Positions 22,311-36,138 of a DNA stretch of 64,000 bases are shown here, one piece after another. This DNA comes from Agapanthus africanus (taxonomy: Eukaryota; Streptophyta; Magnoliopsida; Asparagales; Amaryllidaceae), in the NCBI GenBank assembly GCA_030015575.1, contig JASDDO010000001.1:323549595-323613594 (forward strand), read 5' to 3'. The position numbers and the translations under genes are program-made. The notes below the pieces were generated by a model. The model was not told where the DNA came from and searched no databases. It worked only from the letters and a program-made list of their open reading frames with translations. Positions within the stretch are counted from its first letter, which is position 1; every line of letters begins with the position of its first letter.

Positions 22311-24527
22311 TGTAGGGTTCCTAGGCACTCTAGTGAGGTCTCACAAGGCATCAACCATGCCAATTTCAAAAATTCTAGGTGCCGAGAGACCCGACTACGG
22401 ATCGTCGGCTAGAAGTTTAGGCGAAAAAGAAATCTAGTTAACAACTTAACAAAAGGGAAACGGAAATACAACCTTTGTAGATCCGGTGCTCCACCTCCAT
22501 AGCTCCGCAATGAAGTCCCCTCGCTGTCCTAGTGAATTCCCGGGCTCTAGCGTCGGCTTCATCGGAGAATGGACGGGCTAGGTCGTCGACGACGTGCCGA
22601 AGATGATCTACGTCGAAGCATCACTAGATCGAGCTCCACCTTCACCAAGCCATGAATACTTGTGAAGGAAACACACTCTACTACTTGGCAAGAGGTAGAG
22701 GATGGAGAAATAGGAAGTGGGTAGACTTTAGAATTGGATTTCTCACTCATTTCATCAATCCACCATTGATGAAGTCAAGGTTTTCTTCTTGAGTTCAAGG
22801 AAGAAGAAGAAGAAAAAATATGATAAGTTAATTCAAAAATGAAAAGAATAATGAATTCTTATCATAATAGAACCATGGTTAGGTGTAGAGAATTAATTAG
22901 GGTTAAGTGGAATGGTTAGGTTTAAGCATGAGACAAAATGGTTACAAAGTCAAAGTGTTCATGAAACTTCATGAATAAAACAAAACATGCCACCATTTTC
23001 TCATTTGCTTTTCTTTTTCCAAAAGAATAAATAAATGAATAAAATGAATAAGGAAAAAGTAAACCCTAACCATTTCATTAACCAAGGTTTAATTCTTTAC
23101 ACTTAACCAAAAGGGATGTATCATCAAACATGATACAAGCAAGTGCACAAAATCATATCGCATATGCAATGCGCACAAATCGAGCGAGAAAATCCATTTA
23201 AAGTGAACCGATACTAGTTAATGCAAAGTAATATATCAAATATATAATTATACATTAAATCATTAAATCAACACTTGATTTAACGATCCGGTCATATCGC
23301 ATATAACCGACTAGTATCCAATGTATCGGCTTATCGAATCAATCCTTGATTCGATAACTAGGTTATATCGCATACAACCATTCGATACATTCATCGCGAG
23401 AATAGAATACGGTATCACATACACGTATTATTCTCGGTCCCGCACATATCTCATATGCGCTCCTATTTCGTTTCGCTTGAGCCAGGAAACCTCTGTGTAG
23501 GACTCTAAAGACTCGTAAATACGCCGGCAGCAGATGATGATCATATCAAGCACCCACAAGCCGCAAGCGGTCTGTTAAACATAACGGCCACCCGGGTATT
23601 GAGCGATCTGAAGATCGACGAGCAAGCCCACTCACACTCCAGTGAATCCAACCAGTAACACTACCGTACAGTCCGGTCTCGTCGTCTGATATGTCGCATA
23701 TCTTTCCTAGGGGTGGTAAACGTCAGACCCCAATAGCTCGATAAGTCGTATCGATATGAGGTCTATAACAATTCGAGAAACTACCGGTAACACTTACCAG
23801 TAAATCTCAGCAACCCTGGCCAGGGATTTCCTGTTATAGCCAATCGAACACAGCGCAACATCAACCCCCTATACCGGGAGAGACGAATCCCCTCCTATCG
23901 CTCATTGCCTCCATGTGACTCTGGACTGTACCCAAAAACCACCGTTTTGCACGCCCTCTTGGACGTGGTAAGATGGAAATCAAAGCACAGTGGGAACCAC
24001 ACAAGACTCTATGACGATCTCGGGTCAACAGACTACTCTGTACCAGTGTCACCAGAGAACTGCCATCTGACGTGAGGTATAATACCATCTGGGAGTTCTC
24101 GGCGAGTCTGTCCAGTGTACCTAGTCTTTACTGAGCACCCGTATATCATCTCTGATGTCAAACACCAATGGATATGGGATCATCCATCGCCCATCTGTAT
24201 GGGTCGAGAAGGTATACGCTAGTCTACTCTGGTATATCGATGCCCCGTCTCGATACACCCACGACTAGGGACTTTGAAGGATGTACTTATAGACTATCTG
24301 TCCCCACTAGTATGATCTGCATCATAGTCTAGGTAGTCAAGTACACATCCTAAGGGCTTTACCAACATGTAACAGAGAGACAATCAATGTACACGTTAAG
24401 GTAAAGAGTAACCAGATAGCATACTATCATGTCGAGCAAGAAAGTCCTCCCTATATATGTCCCAGCATCCACTACAATATACATCCAATGTACAGTAATG
24501 GCCTCTAGGGCATACATATAACTAACA
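22311..24527 (-). repeat. A2 5' LTR
   Basis: Complete 2217-bp family A LTR, from TGTAGGGTTCCTAGGCAC to CATATAACTAACA. It is my reference for family A LTR ends. It carries the same hairpins and motif copies as the partner LTR. Confidence 0.93.
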
Positions 24528-27305
24528 TCACTTGCTTAGGCAATTGAGTCAATCATGAGATGTCAAGTACCACACCAGATGTTGTTTTTGCACAAACTGC
24601 AATAAGTTTATATTGATCCTATCCTGGAGAAACGATCGGAAGTAGCTTTAGAACATAAGTGAATGTTCTAGGGATATGATAACAACAGCCTCTTTGAGGA
24701 GACAGTTATCATTTCAGCCTTCCAAGGTGACCTGGATGACAGAGTGACTGTCGGAGTTATAATTTTCCCTCTGACGAGGGGCAGTATTTTAGACAGGTGG
24801 TCCAAGCGGATACTGAGGGAGGCATGGCGCAGGATACTGATTAAGTTCAGTTGACGATACAGTCTAAGAAGTTTGGATTTGGAGTTCATTTGTGAGCAAG
24901 GTCCCATCAGATATCCATACATACTCTAAGACAGGTATTGCTCATTTCGGGAGATGGCTTTCTCCGCGAACTTGAGATAAAGAGAGACATAGAAAGAAAC
25001 ATTAGGGCGGATCCACTCACTGAGGCTATTCCTCGAACGCATTAGTTTCGCAAGCGGGTTTTGCAAGACTGATTAGTAGAGGAGTTAGGTGTTCGGTATT
25101 CACACGGGCTGTGAGTATGTGACATCGCAATAATTAGTCTTAAGTGCAAGTGGGAGATTGTTGGAGATAGTGCCCTCAGAGTCAATTATTGGATCACAGG
25201 CACGTGATTGCAATGATTGAGAGAGGACCTATACCGTTAGATCAGTCTTACTCAATATGATAGTATGCTATCTGGTTTACCTTTATCATCGTGTACTGCT
25301 TTAGTGACCTTACAGGTCACTATTACACGTTGATAGAGCCCTTAGGATTCTTGCTTGACGACCAGCAGTATGATGGCGATCATATACGTGGGAGCTGGTA
25401 GTGTATAAGCACATCCTTAAAAGGTCCCTAGTCGTGGGAGTTTCGAGATAGGGCATCGATACTCCAGAGTAGACTAGTGTATACAGTCGAGACCTCGACG
25501 AAGGGCGATGGCCGGTCTTACAAGCCACTGGTGTCCGTTGGTTCACCTAAGATGTATACAGGTGCTCGTTGGGTTATGAGTACACCGGACAGGACTCGCC
25601 GGGAACATGCTAGTTGGTCTTATACCAGACGTCAGATAGCAGTTCCCTGGTGACATGTGTACAGGTTAGTTCATCGACCTGAGATCGTCATTTATCTCAT
25701 GTGAGTTCCTACTGTACTTTGATTACTACCCTACCATGATAAAAGGAGACGTGCAACCAGGTTTTAGTTGGGTACAGTCTTGCGCCATATGGAGGCAGTG
25801 AGCGGATCTTCAGGGGTTCGTATCTCCCGGTATTGGGGGTGAGGTCGCACTGTGTCTAGGAGAACCATTACACGAAGTCCTTGGCCAAGGCAGGAGATTT
25901 ACTGGTAGGTATTCCAGTAATATCTCAGGGTGTTCTGGGCTACACTCCGACACGACTTGTACCGCTTTTGGGGGTCTGACTTTTACCAACCCCCTAGGCC
26001 CGCCATGCGATGCTCATAGACGAACGGACCGGACTGTACGGATATTGTCACTGACAGGATCAGTAGGGTGTAAGGATGAGTTCGCTCATCGACGTCCCTT
26101 TTGGTCAATACCTGGTAGCCCGTTACGTAGAGCTAATACCTCTGACGTGCTAGTGGTTAAATCCACAGCCAAAATATTGACGAGTCTTTAGAGTCCCCCA
26201 CAGACCGTTTTCTCAAGTTTCGGGCGAAATGCTGTAGAGGCCGTATAGAGATATGGCAGGGTTCGATCATATACGTATAGTATTGCACGCATCATGATCG
26301 GACGGATAATACTAGCGGGCTTTGGTTTAAGCCGGATCCTAGTATTGTACAGTGTAGATTTTGTCTCATTGCATTTGTATTCGGTAACAATACAAATGCG
26401 GGTATGTATATACAGTAGCGGGGTTTTCCTGTAATTTATTACGGGATCAGTTTTTTGAAGTTGCCAATTTTCTTTCCGTTTCGGCCATTTTCCTTTGTTT
26501 CTTTCCTTGGCTGAAAATTGGTGGAGGAGGGCTTATTTGCAAATGTGCAAATTGGCATTGTGGAGGGTGGTTTTTGCAAGTAGTTGCATTATGATGGTTT
26601 CATAATGGTTCTACCATCCCTTGACTTTCTTTTGATCATGATGGCTTGACTTTTGTGATGACATGGGTTGGTGATGGGCTTTTTGAGTGTGGCTTTTGTT
26701 GTGATGATTATTCCTCATCATCACCTTTTTCTTTGGCTTACATTTTTTTGCTTCCCCCATTTTTCCCTTGTCTTGACTCTCTCCTCTCTCATTCTACAAG
26801 AGAGGGCCGGCCATATTAGAGGAGGGGGCTGCCAAAATTTTGAGGGTGATTTTTTCTCTTCATGCTTGCAAAAATCCCCAAGTTCATCTCAAAATGCTTT
26901 CATCTCATTCCTCCTCCAAAACCATGGCAACTTCATACCCTAATGAGACATAGCTTTCTACACTTCATCTACAGTATCCTTGGGCACGTCGACTTGCCAA
27001 CTTCGTGCTCGAGTTGCCTTGGTCCAGAGGTGGGAGCCCGTAAAAGAACCCGGCGATGTTGTGCCCTTCCGACGAGGAGATGAAGACCGGAGATTCCGCG
27101 GGGAGATCGGGACGACGACGAGAAGACCGAAGGACACGGATCGCTCGGTATATCTCTCTACCCCTTCTCTTGTTAGCTAGGAGTAGGTTAATAGGCCGAT
27201 CCGGGTTTTAAAGTGCGCGGTGGTGCCGGTTTACAAGTTTAAGAAAAGTATCGTTTCCGCATTTTGGCCTCGTTCAGACGGCCGGGGCGCCGCCGTGCAC
27301 TTACA
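24528..27305 (+). mobile_element. Copia element B2, 3' end
   Basis: Plus-strand family B: 631 bp of internal sequence (RNase H tail region, equivalent to 1427-2056 in B0), purine tract, then a complete LTR. A2 sits in its internal region at TCACTTGCTTAGG. The rest of B2 is not in the window; the sequence left of A2 is unrelated, so a deletion removed it. The right flank CAGAGGGCTTCG is RT sequence of A3, so B2 inserted into A3. Confidence 0.8.
25159..27305 (+). repeat. B2 3' LTR (family B)
   Basis: Complete LTR of 2147 bp, TGTTGGAGATAG to GCCGTGCACTTACA, preceded by the purine tract GCAAGTGGGAGAT. An inverted pair related to the B-type LTR hairpin (GATCATA/GATCGGAC region) lies at about 26250-26312. 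Confidence 0.9.
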
Positions 27306-28187
27306 CAGAGGGCTTCGTAGACAATGGGAGTAGCGGAAACGAGTGCAAAATGTTTTATGTGACAAATCAGGCATCGCGGAGTTGGAACATCTGTTTTGAT
27401 GTGGTATTCAAAGAGTTTGACTTCATAAAAATGGTATATGAACCTTGTATATACAAAAAAGTAGTAGGGAGTATGGTGGTAATCCTCATAGAGTACGTGG
27501 ATGACATACTCTTGATAGGGAAGGAGTTTCCTATGCTACACTCGATCAATCTCCACTTATCACAAGGATTCTCCATATAGGATCAAGGTGATACCTCCTA
27601 AATCCTAGGTTTTATATCTATGAGATAGATCTAAATGGATGTTAGGATTCTCACTAGTTGTAGTGAGATGGTATCAATCGATCCTGGGGAGAATCACTGG
27701 AAAGGTTCCAGGGTGATAAGGACGACTGAATGTCAGTCGCAGGCATTATCTTTACCCTCAGTGGAGGGACGGTATGTTGGAAGAGTTCCAAGCTAGATAC
27801 CGTGACTTACTAGACGATTAAAGGCAAGATACATTGTTACCAATGATGCTACCAAAGAAGCAATCTGGATATATATAAGTTCATGAGATGAACTTCGTTC
27901 CTACCATTGTGTGACAATGGAGTTGTGGCTTATGCCAAAGAACCCCCGTCCCATCATAAATCCAGATATAACTCTTAGGCAGTATCACCTGATCATGGAG
28001 ATGGTTGATCTCCAGGGAGATCGAGGTTAGGAGAGTAGACACAGAGGACAACAGCGCGGATCCACTCACAAAGGCCTTTTTTCCCAGTAGAGACTTTTAT
28101 GGGATGGTTGAGTATGAGATACTTCAACCGTAGCTAATTGTTGGGTATGCGATACCACAACAGATGGCCCTAGTGCAAGTGGGAGAT
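27306..28187 (+). pseudogene. Copia A3 RT and RNase H relic
   Basis: The only plus-strand A copy. RT begins within the block before QASRSWN and reads QASRSWNICFD, EPCIYKK and YVDDILLIG (YVDD at 27494-27505), then PMLHSIN and a stop near 27580. RNase H follows in shifting frames: DPGENHW-like, TNDATKEAIW near 27840, QYHLIMEMV near 27985 and TEDNSADPLTK at 28041-28073. The purine tract ends at 28187. The 5' part of pol is missing because B2 is inserted at 27306. Confidence 0.88.
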
Positions 28188-28878
28188 TGTTAGCGATATG
28201 TATGCCCTAGAGGCCATTACTGTACATGCGATGTATATTGTAGTGGATGCTTGGACATATATATGGAGGACTTTCTTGCTCGACATGATAGTATGCTATC
28301 TGGTTGCTCTTTATCTTAACATGTACTCTGATAGTCTCTATGTTACATGTTGATAAAGCCCTTAGAATATGTACTCGACTACTGGGACTATGATGAGATC
28401 ATACTAGTGGGGCCACGGTAATCAACGAGTACATCCTATAACTGTTCCTAGACGAGGGTATATCGAGACAGGGCATCGATACACCAAGGTAGACTAGCAT
28501 ATGCGCTTCTTGACCTATATGATGGGTGATGGATGATCCCATATCCATTGGTGTTTGACATCAGAGAAGGTATACGGGTGCTCAGTGTAGACAGGGTACA
28601 CTGGACGGACTCACCGAGAACTCCCAGATGGTATAATACCTCACGTCAGATGGCAGTTCTCTGGTGACACTGGTACAGGTTAGTCTGTAGACCCGAGATC
28701 GTCATAGAGTCTTTTGTGTTTCCCACTGTACTTTGATTTCCATCATACCACGACCAAGAGGGCGTGCAAAAAGGTGGCTTTTGGGTACAGTCCCGAATCA
28801 CATGGAAGCAATGAGCGTTAGGAGGGGTTTCATCTCTCCCGGTATAGGGAGATGATGTTGCGCTGTGGTTGATTGGAT
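28188..28878 (+). repeat. A3 3' LTR, segment 1 of 3
   Basis: Starts TGTTAGCGATATGTATGCCC right after the purine tract and matches the outer third of family A LTRs inverted. It stops at the B1 insertion; its last five bases TGGAT are the left copy of the B1 target duplication (right copy TGGCT). Confidence 0.9.
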
Positions 28879-30963
28879 TGTAAGTCCACGGTAGCGTCCC
28901 GGTCGTCTAACAGACGCCAAATGCGGAACAAAAACTTTTTACAACTGGGGCTATCGCGTACTATAACCCGGATCTTCCATTAAAGCTAAACTAACAAACT
29001 ACAAAGTGGGTAGAAATGTTATACCGAACGATCCGAGTCCTTCGGTCTTCAACCATCATCCTATGCTTGTTGCGGCTGCTCCGATCTCCTTGAACTCCGG
29101 TCTTCTCGTCCAGGTGGCACCACGTTGACGGATCTTTAAACGGGCTCCCGCCTCTGAACCGAGGCAACTCGATCGTCGAGTTTGCTAAAAGAGATGACCA
29201 AGATGATGTAGAGAATGAGTAGAACACTTTGTCTCGTTACGTCCAAAGCTATGGATGAACGGTTAATGAAGTTTCCTTTTGGATCGGGTGAAAAGAGAAA
29301 CCGATCACATCTAATTTCTATGCACCAAAACTTATATCTTTTCAAATGAACAACCATCTTCTCCAAAGAGGGGGGCCGGCCACTTTATAAGGAGGAGGGT
29401 GAGTGTAGGAGAGGGGGAGAGTGACCATAAGCACTAATCAAAAGCATGAGTCAAATGTAACACCTTGCATCTCATTAATGCAAACCAATCATAATTAACC
29501 TAGTCACCTTGTCATTAAATGCACCATTAATGACCTAATGACTCACAAGCCTTGTCACCCTCTCTAGAAACTTCTAGAACACTGACTCACCTCATCAAGA
29601 AAAGATAAATCCGCATTTAACTGAATGTTAAATACGGCTGATAGAAAACTGGAAACTGGCAACTTCCAAAAGTGATCCTGAAACGAATTTCAGGATAACC
29701 CCATAATGGTATAAACATACCCGCATTTGTATTACGACCGAATACAAATGCAACTGAGACAAAGATATTATATCTACACAGTATAATACTGGGATCCGGC
29801 TTAAACCAAAGCCTACCAGTATTATCTGCCCGAAAAATGATACGTGCGAAAACGCACGTGCATTTTCCGAACCCTGCCATAAAGCCATACGGCATCTACA
29901 ACGTTTCGCCCGAACTTGGGAAAGTGTCTGTGGGGGACTCTAATGACTCATCAACACACTGGCACTGGGTATAACCTCTAGCACGTCAGAGGTACAAGCT
30001 GTACGTAACGGTTTGCCTATGTATTGATTGGAAGGGAAGCAGACGAGCGAACTCATCTATGAACCCTACTGAGTCTAACAGTGACAACTTATATACAGTC
30101 CGGTCCATTCGTCTAAAGAGTATCGCATATCGATTCTAGGGGGTGGATAAAGTCAGACCCCTAATAACGCGATAATTCGTGTCGGTATGAAGCCCATCAC
30201 CACCTGAGAAACTACTGATCCAAATCGGTAATTCTCCACTACCTTGGCCAAGGATTTCTAGTGATGGCCACCCGTGCACTGCGCGACATCAACCACCAAT
30301 ACCGGGAGAGATGAATCCCCGACGATCCGCTCACTGCCTCCATGTGGCTCGGGACTGTACCCAAAAATAACCTGTTTGCACAACTCCTTTGAGCGTGGTA
30401 AGGTAGGAATCAAAGCACAGTGGGAACTCACACGAGACAAATGAAGATCTCAGGTCGACAAACTAACCTGTACACATGTCACCAGAGAACTGCTATCTGA
30501 CGATATGTATAATACCAACTAGCATGTTACCGGCGAGTCCTGTCCGGTGTACTCATAACCCTATGAGCACCTGTATACATCTTAGGTGATCCAACTGACA
30601 CCAGTGGCTTGTGAGACCGGCCACCGCCCCTCGTCGGGGTCTCAACTGTATACACTAGTCTACTCTGGAGTATCGATGCCCTGTCTCGAAACTCCCACGA
30701 CTAGGGACACTTTTAAGGATGTGCTTATAAACCCCAGCTCCCACATATATGATCACCATCATACTGCTGGCAGTCAAGCAAGAATCCTATGGGCTCTATC
30801 ATCATGCGATAGTGAACTAAAGCATGTATACGATGATAAAGACAAACCAGATAGCAAACTATCATCTCGAGCAAGACTGTCATATCGGTATAGGTCCTGC
30901 CTCAATCATTGCAATCACGTACCTGCGATCCAATAATTGACTTTTAGGGCACTATCTCCAACA
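28879..30963 (-). repeat. B1 3' LTR
   Basis: 2085 bp, TGTAAGTCCACGGTAGCG to GGGCACTATCTCCAACA. At 29838-29862 it has a compact hairpin with arms ACGTGCG/CGCACGT at the place of the longer B4 hairpin. Confidence 0.92.
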
Positions 30964-30979
30964 ATCTCCCACTTGCACT
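30964..30979 (-). promoter_or_regulatory. Polypurine tract (B1)
   Basis: The complement reads AGTGCAAGTGGGAGAT, touching the 3' LTR. Confidence 0.85.
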
Positions 30980-31084
30980 TAAGGCTAATTATTGCGATGT
31001 CGCATACTCACAACCCGTGTGATACCGAACACCCAACTTCTCTACTAATCAGTTTCACAAGGCTAGTTCGTAAAACTCTTGTAT

Positions 31085-32010
31085 TCGAGAAATAGCCTCA
31101 GTGAGTGGATCCACCCTGATGTTTCTTTCTATGTCTCTCTTAATCTCAAGTTCGCGGAGAAAGCCATCTCCTGAATCGAGTAATACTTGTCTTAGAATAT
31201 GTCTGGATATCTGATGGGACCTAGTTCATAAAAGAACTCCAAATCCAAACTTCTTAGACTGTATCGATAACTGAACCTAATCAGTATCGAGCACCATGCC
31301 TCCCACAGTATCCTCTTGGACCTCCTGTCCATAATACTGTCCCTCGTCAGAGGGAAAACTATAACTCTGATAGTCACTCTGTCATCCATGTCACCTTTGA
31401 AAGCCTGGAATGATAACCGTCTCCCGAAGGAGGCTGCCGTCATCAAATCCGTAGAACAAGCACTCATGTTCTAAAACTGCTTCCTTATGTTTCTCCAGGA
31501 TTGGATTAATATAAACTTATCGCTTCTAGTGCAAAAACAACATCGGGTGTGGTACTTGACATTTCACGATTGACTCAATTGCCTAAGCAAGTGATCTGCC
31601 AATCATGCACATCCCTCTCCCCTTTAGTCTCTAAGACACCTTTAGAGAGGGTGACTCCATCACCTGCAGGTACACCACCATGCCAGGAGTCATCTATTCT
31701 AAAATACTATTAGAATACTGTCAAAGTACCCATATTGGGAAACTACCCAAATCTAGATCTAAAACCATAGATCTAGTAGCCAGAATGTCTGATATTAAAT
31801 CCATATCCTTTACAGAGAAACAACTGTGTGATAGCCACAGTACAACCGATCGTAGTATAGGAATTTTACTTTCTACTCTGTGTATGTCATCCAAATACCA
31901 GGACATCACACCCTACTTCTTTCTTAACAGATCCATCCCCTATTCTAATGAAGTCAAACCCATGACTGTCACATCAAAAATAGATGATCTATCTCCGCTA
32001 TAACTGCTCG
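31085..32010 (-). pseudogene. Copia RNase H and RT relic (B1)
   Basis: A DPLTE tail is encoded at about 31100-31114. The RT box YLDD lies at 31897-31886 within a minus frame reading SWYLDDIHRV, IPILRSVVLWLSH and CFSVKDM. Between them several stops and indels break the RNase H core. It matches B0 and B4 closely. Confidence 0.8.
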
Positions 32011-32199
32011 AGTCTATAAATAGACATAAGCTACTTTCCCACTATGCTTCTGCTGCTCCCACTACGACAACCCTCTGGCAGAATAATATATACGTACACT
32101 TCTAAAACTAGTTTAGAACGACGCTATACATAACCTCCTGCCGGATCTCATAGCCTGGAACAACCGTAGTGTCAAGTCTGGGTAAACAAGAACCTCACT

Positions 32200-33080
32200 G
32201 TCACCGTCCTTGAGGGTACCGGAGTACCTCTTGGGTGTCTGAGGTTACCCACCATATCTGCGGAGTGGCTAATGGAATGTCAAACCTGATTTGAATGAAT
32301 AGGTCCTATTAAATTTTCCGTAATCGTTTGCGGTTCTGGAATCACTTCCAGTTCTACCATACTCCCACTACTGTTTTCTGAAAAAATCCATTTTAATAAA
32401 ACTGTGGCAAGTCAAGAACAATATCACTATTGATCTTCTAGATGGTAGAAATGTCAACCTTCGTCAAAGCCAGGGTCAACCCACAAACTGCCATTACAGA
32501 AACGTGCCTTGATCTATCCAGTGTCTGGTTTTAAGCATAAGCTGGACAACTCCCCGTATCTTAATATCGTTAAGATATGAACTATTCTATATACAATATA
32601 GAAATAGAGACACTAATTTAATTGGAACTAGATTCAAAAAACATGCAGCTGTCTCCAGTGCATATCAACTTAATGGAGAGAGGCTAATCAGCATTACTCA
32701 ACTTAGGAATCCATCCAATTATGAGTAACCTAAAAGAGAAACAAGTTTCTCAAAACCATTACTATCAACTAAATACCAATCACAAGAATCTACATCTTCG
32801 ATCTCTTTGAATAATCTCGATACTTGCGATATCTGCTTCTCTACTTTATTCTTATACTCACAACTTCTCATAACTCAGACATTGTATTTCTGCGAAACAC
32901 TTGTCTAAAAACTAGATAAGTCATAAGTAAATAGAACATAGTACGAGGACCTACCCCTTTGTCCTTACGGACACTGGACAACATACAATACTCTGTATAA
33001 GTCCGCTGAGTTGAATAACTCAAAACCTGTGTGTCGTAAGTTGAAAACTGTACCCAGGCGATTTCCTCAAATATCACCAA
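32200..33080 (-). pseudogene. Copia linker and integrase relic (B1)
   Basis: The minus strand at about 32860-32960 aligns at nucleotide level, roughly 70% by eye, with the A1 integrase stretch that encodes YFITFTDDLSRF. Its translation has drifted out of frame. The catalytic residues cannot be recognised. The interval between it and RT corresponds to the linker and includes a TGGGTCAACCC block shared with B0 and B4. Confidence 0.6.
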
Positions 33081-34389
33081 TTACAACGAATTCCGATATA
33101 ATGAGGATGATCACCTAATTCCCAATAACTTACTCCCGCTCATTATCTGTAAAACCATACAGATGTGAGAATCATACATGGTAAATACATACCTTGGAGT
33201 AAGTATCTAATCGGGAAAACAGTTTTCTTTTAACAATGCGCAGTGATACTGAAACATTAAAATGTCTCGTAGGGGTATCCTGGTATTCGTAGTAATGCCT
33301 CTTCCATAATCCAATTCATGACTATAACCGTATATCTCTTTGCCATCTCTCCAAATCCCTTTATTTGTCTTTAGTCGTTACCTTCTGTACACCACCGTTA
33401 AGCTAAAAGGTTTTCTTCCTTCCCTACCGTTCGGCACCAGCCTATGGTTTGGAAGAAGACTATCCAGCAAGCATAATAGGTGTACTCTCCTAAACCAAGG
33501 AGTACTCATAACTTGAGAGAAGGTGATGATAAAAGACAACTGAATAATACCATATTCTTTTAAAGGTTAAATAGGAGCGGCGATGAAGTACGTGGTTTGG
33601 TCGTGAATGATAACAGTCGCAATTTACTTTGCCCTCTTTCTAATCCCTTCATTTTGTCTTTACATATTACCTTCTGTACACCCTACTTAGGCTAATTGGT
33701 TTTCTTCATTCCCTACCTTTCGGCACTAGCCTATGGTTTGGAATAAGACTATCCAATAAGCGTAATAGGTGTACTCTCCTAAACTAAGGAGCCCTCGCAA
33801 CCTGAGAGAAGGTGATAATAAAAGACAACTGAATAAACCATTTCTATTTCTCCAGAACCTGGATCCATCCTCGAAGTAGTATCTTTGAGTTCGTATATAA
33901 CCATACGATGGATCTATCCAATGGAAGTGGATATCCGTAGTAATACGGGGTGTTCTGAGAAATACAAAGGGTAAAAGAAGGATCGGCAATGATTTATGCA
34001 ACTTTAGACAATCCAAAAGCCAGTATTTCAAGAAGGTTCGGTCAACTTGGTTACTGAGTCATAGTCTCGGGTCGGTCAAAGGTCGCTGCCAAAAAGAGAG
34101 AGAGAAAAGAAACACTCTGCGTGCACTCTAACCTAGATCAGAATGGTTATCACTTTATCTAATCAGGAAACCTCCCACTGTAATCTCAAATTCTCCTCCA
34201 AACCTGAAAGAAGAATTAGTCGGGATCACTCGAAGAGTAAACTAACTCATCAGTGAGAATCGGGATCCAACTATCATCGCATGATAACTTGATGGAAGCC
34301 ACTCAAGTTATCACACTCCAGAAGGTATGCGCATGCCTGGCAAGTTTCCTGTATATTTGAAACTCCCGATGTGATTTTTGCCCCATGCT

Positions 34390-34605
34390 CTTATGACCTT
34401 GGCTAAGGGCCAAGTATGTCATAAGTCACATTCCAAGTTCTACCCGTCACTATCCAGGTCAATTTGAACCCACCCGCACATGCCCTTGACTAAAGGCCAA
34501 GTATGACAGAACGACTGTCCCAAACCAACTCATCTATCTATGCAACAAATGAATACCCAGCAGCTACCAAACACTATGCCTTGACTAAGGGCCAAGCATG
34601 CATAG
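34390..34605 (-). repeat. Three-copy CCTTGRCTAAGG motif (B1)
   Basis: Cores at 34397-34415, 34484-34501 and 34579-34596 read CCTTGGCTAAGGGCCAAG, CCTTGACTAAAGGCCAAG and CCTTGACTAAGGGCCAAG. All three share GCCAAG where the other elements have GCCAACAA or GTCAACAA. Outer stems are CTTATGAC/GTCATAAG and CTATGC/GCATAG. Confidence 0.7.
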
Positions 34606-34743
34606 CTTGAATGCTACTAAATACCCAAAAGAAATGACGAAGGGCTACGGCTGGTTTTTGGCGAAAAACCTTTAACGTAATGAACTTGATCTCGTTGAAG
34701 GAAACTGATAGCTTTTTATAAAATATAGTAGCGAAAACGTTTT

Positions 34744-34985
34744 GCTAAAGAGGTCACTCCCAGTGAAGGGATCTCGGCTCTTTCCTCGTGGAATGAGGTG
34801 CAGGATATTCCAACTGGATACCGCGAAGCAAAGCAACTTGTAATCGACTATATTGAAGTTATTACCCTGACGTAAACTTCTGCCCAAGGGGTCACTCCCG
34901 GTGAAGGGATCTCGGCCCTTGCCTCGTCGAATGAGGTGCAGGATATTCTAACTGAATATCACTATGCCAAACAAAAGGAAATGTC
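34744..34985 (-). repeat. Duplicated hairpin module (B1)
   Basis: Copy 1 stem AAAGAG/CTCTTT (34747-34752, 34778-34783); copy 2 stem CAAGGG/CCCTTG (34885-34890, 34916-34921). Each is followed by a CCTCGT-GAATGAGG hairpin and a third pair; copy 2 has GATATT/AATATC. Confidence 0.8.
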
Positions 34986-36138
34986 TTTGTAATAACACTT
35001 TTTAAAATTTGTTCGAACAACATCAAATATAGGTTTGTTTTATCCTTGCATTGATAAGAATCAATGCAGTCCCATCAATCAATCACACCAGAAAAGAACG
35101 AAAATAAAATGTACGTATATGCCATCCGCATTTGTCACTAGGTCCCGTCATCACCCGTTCGGTTACTTAACTAACGACAGAGCGGGGGCTGGACTAGCGC
35201 GAGTGTAAAACATATACAACATCTAATAGTATATATACCAATATACAATAATCGCTCCAGGCGTGATAATATGCAACATTACAGAAAAGTAATAAGCATC
35301 ACAGAACAATACAGATAATCTGGAATCCCCGGGTTTCACAGAGCCGCTACTGAAACCTGACGTTCCCCTGGTCGTGTGGATAGCCTGTGCAATGAAACCT
35401 AGACCCCTACGGGTGCGGCAAGTTACCCGCCAAAACCTGAAGCGAGGTAGTCCCCCACAGCATAGTGAATGGAACACCCGGCACTTCACGGAATCCAGTA
35501 AATTGAGCACCCCTCCTTGGGTCAACCTGTACCCCCTACGAGTGCGACGAATAGTCTGCTAATTCTAGAGTGAGGTCCCTCTGCCTCTCAAAGCCATGAG
35601 ATACGGACCCGTTGCCCTCCAGAACCCGGCTATCCGTGCACTCCTTCGCGGGATAAAACCTAGTACAGAAATAAAAATATGTACAATGGGTACATCGACC
35701 TCAACCCGGTCATGCCCCAAAAGAATATTATACAAACAGGCAGTGACGGCAGTCCACATGTTGGACGCTCGCCCCGCAATATCAAATGTACAAATAAATC
35801 CAAACTGCACTACCATTGCACACTGCTATCCACCACGACATATCCGCAACATCACAGTACAACACAGAACATCAACGCGAATGCCACGTTCGCAAACCCG
35901 TCTAAAAGAACTATAGCAATCAGACGCGGTTTACCGATCAAATGACATTCCCGGTCGGAGATAAAATGTAAATACTGCATACTAATAAATTTAAAATTTC
36001 GATCGACAAAATTTCCCGAAATGGGCCCCACAAACATCTGCTGTACTGTAACAAAAACTGGGCCCAAAAGAATAGTACCCAAAACCACAATTTCCTGTAA
36101 AGAATCCCCTGCACAATTTTGGAGCACGGTTCCTACTA

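Larger units (their letters stand above)
14152..24527 (-). mobile_element. Copia element A2, almost complete
   Basis: Minus-strand family A element with both LTRs (14152-16353 and 22311-24527), primer site, leader, degenerate PR-INT-RT-RH and purine tract. The LTRs differ at roughly two dozen places by eye over 2.2 kb, about 1%, so the insertion is recent. The right flank TCACTTGCTTAGGC is B2 internal sequence. The left LTR has lost its outer 18 bp with the flank, so no duplication can be shown. Internal region is about 5.96 kb. Coding relics carry the same defects as A1, pointing to mobilisation by another element's proteins. Confidence 0.9.

Noticed and set aside
31680..32003. Plus-strand 107-codon frame
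   Set aside because: Antisense shadow of the B1 RT relic; the minus strand carries the YLDD box.
34744..34985. Hairpin module as a known self-cleaving ribozyme (hammerhead or HDV-like)
   Set aside because: I could not find the hammerhead core (CTGATGA with GAAA) or a convincing HDV-like double pseudoknot on either strand; the module stays unassigned.
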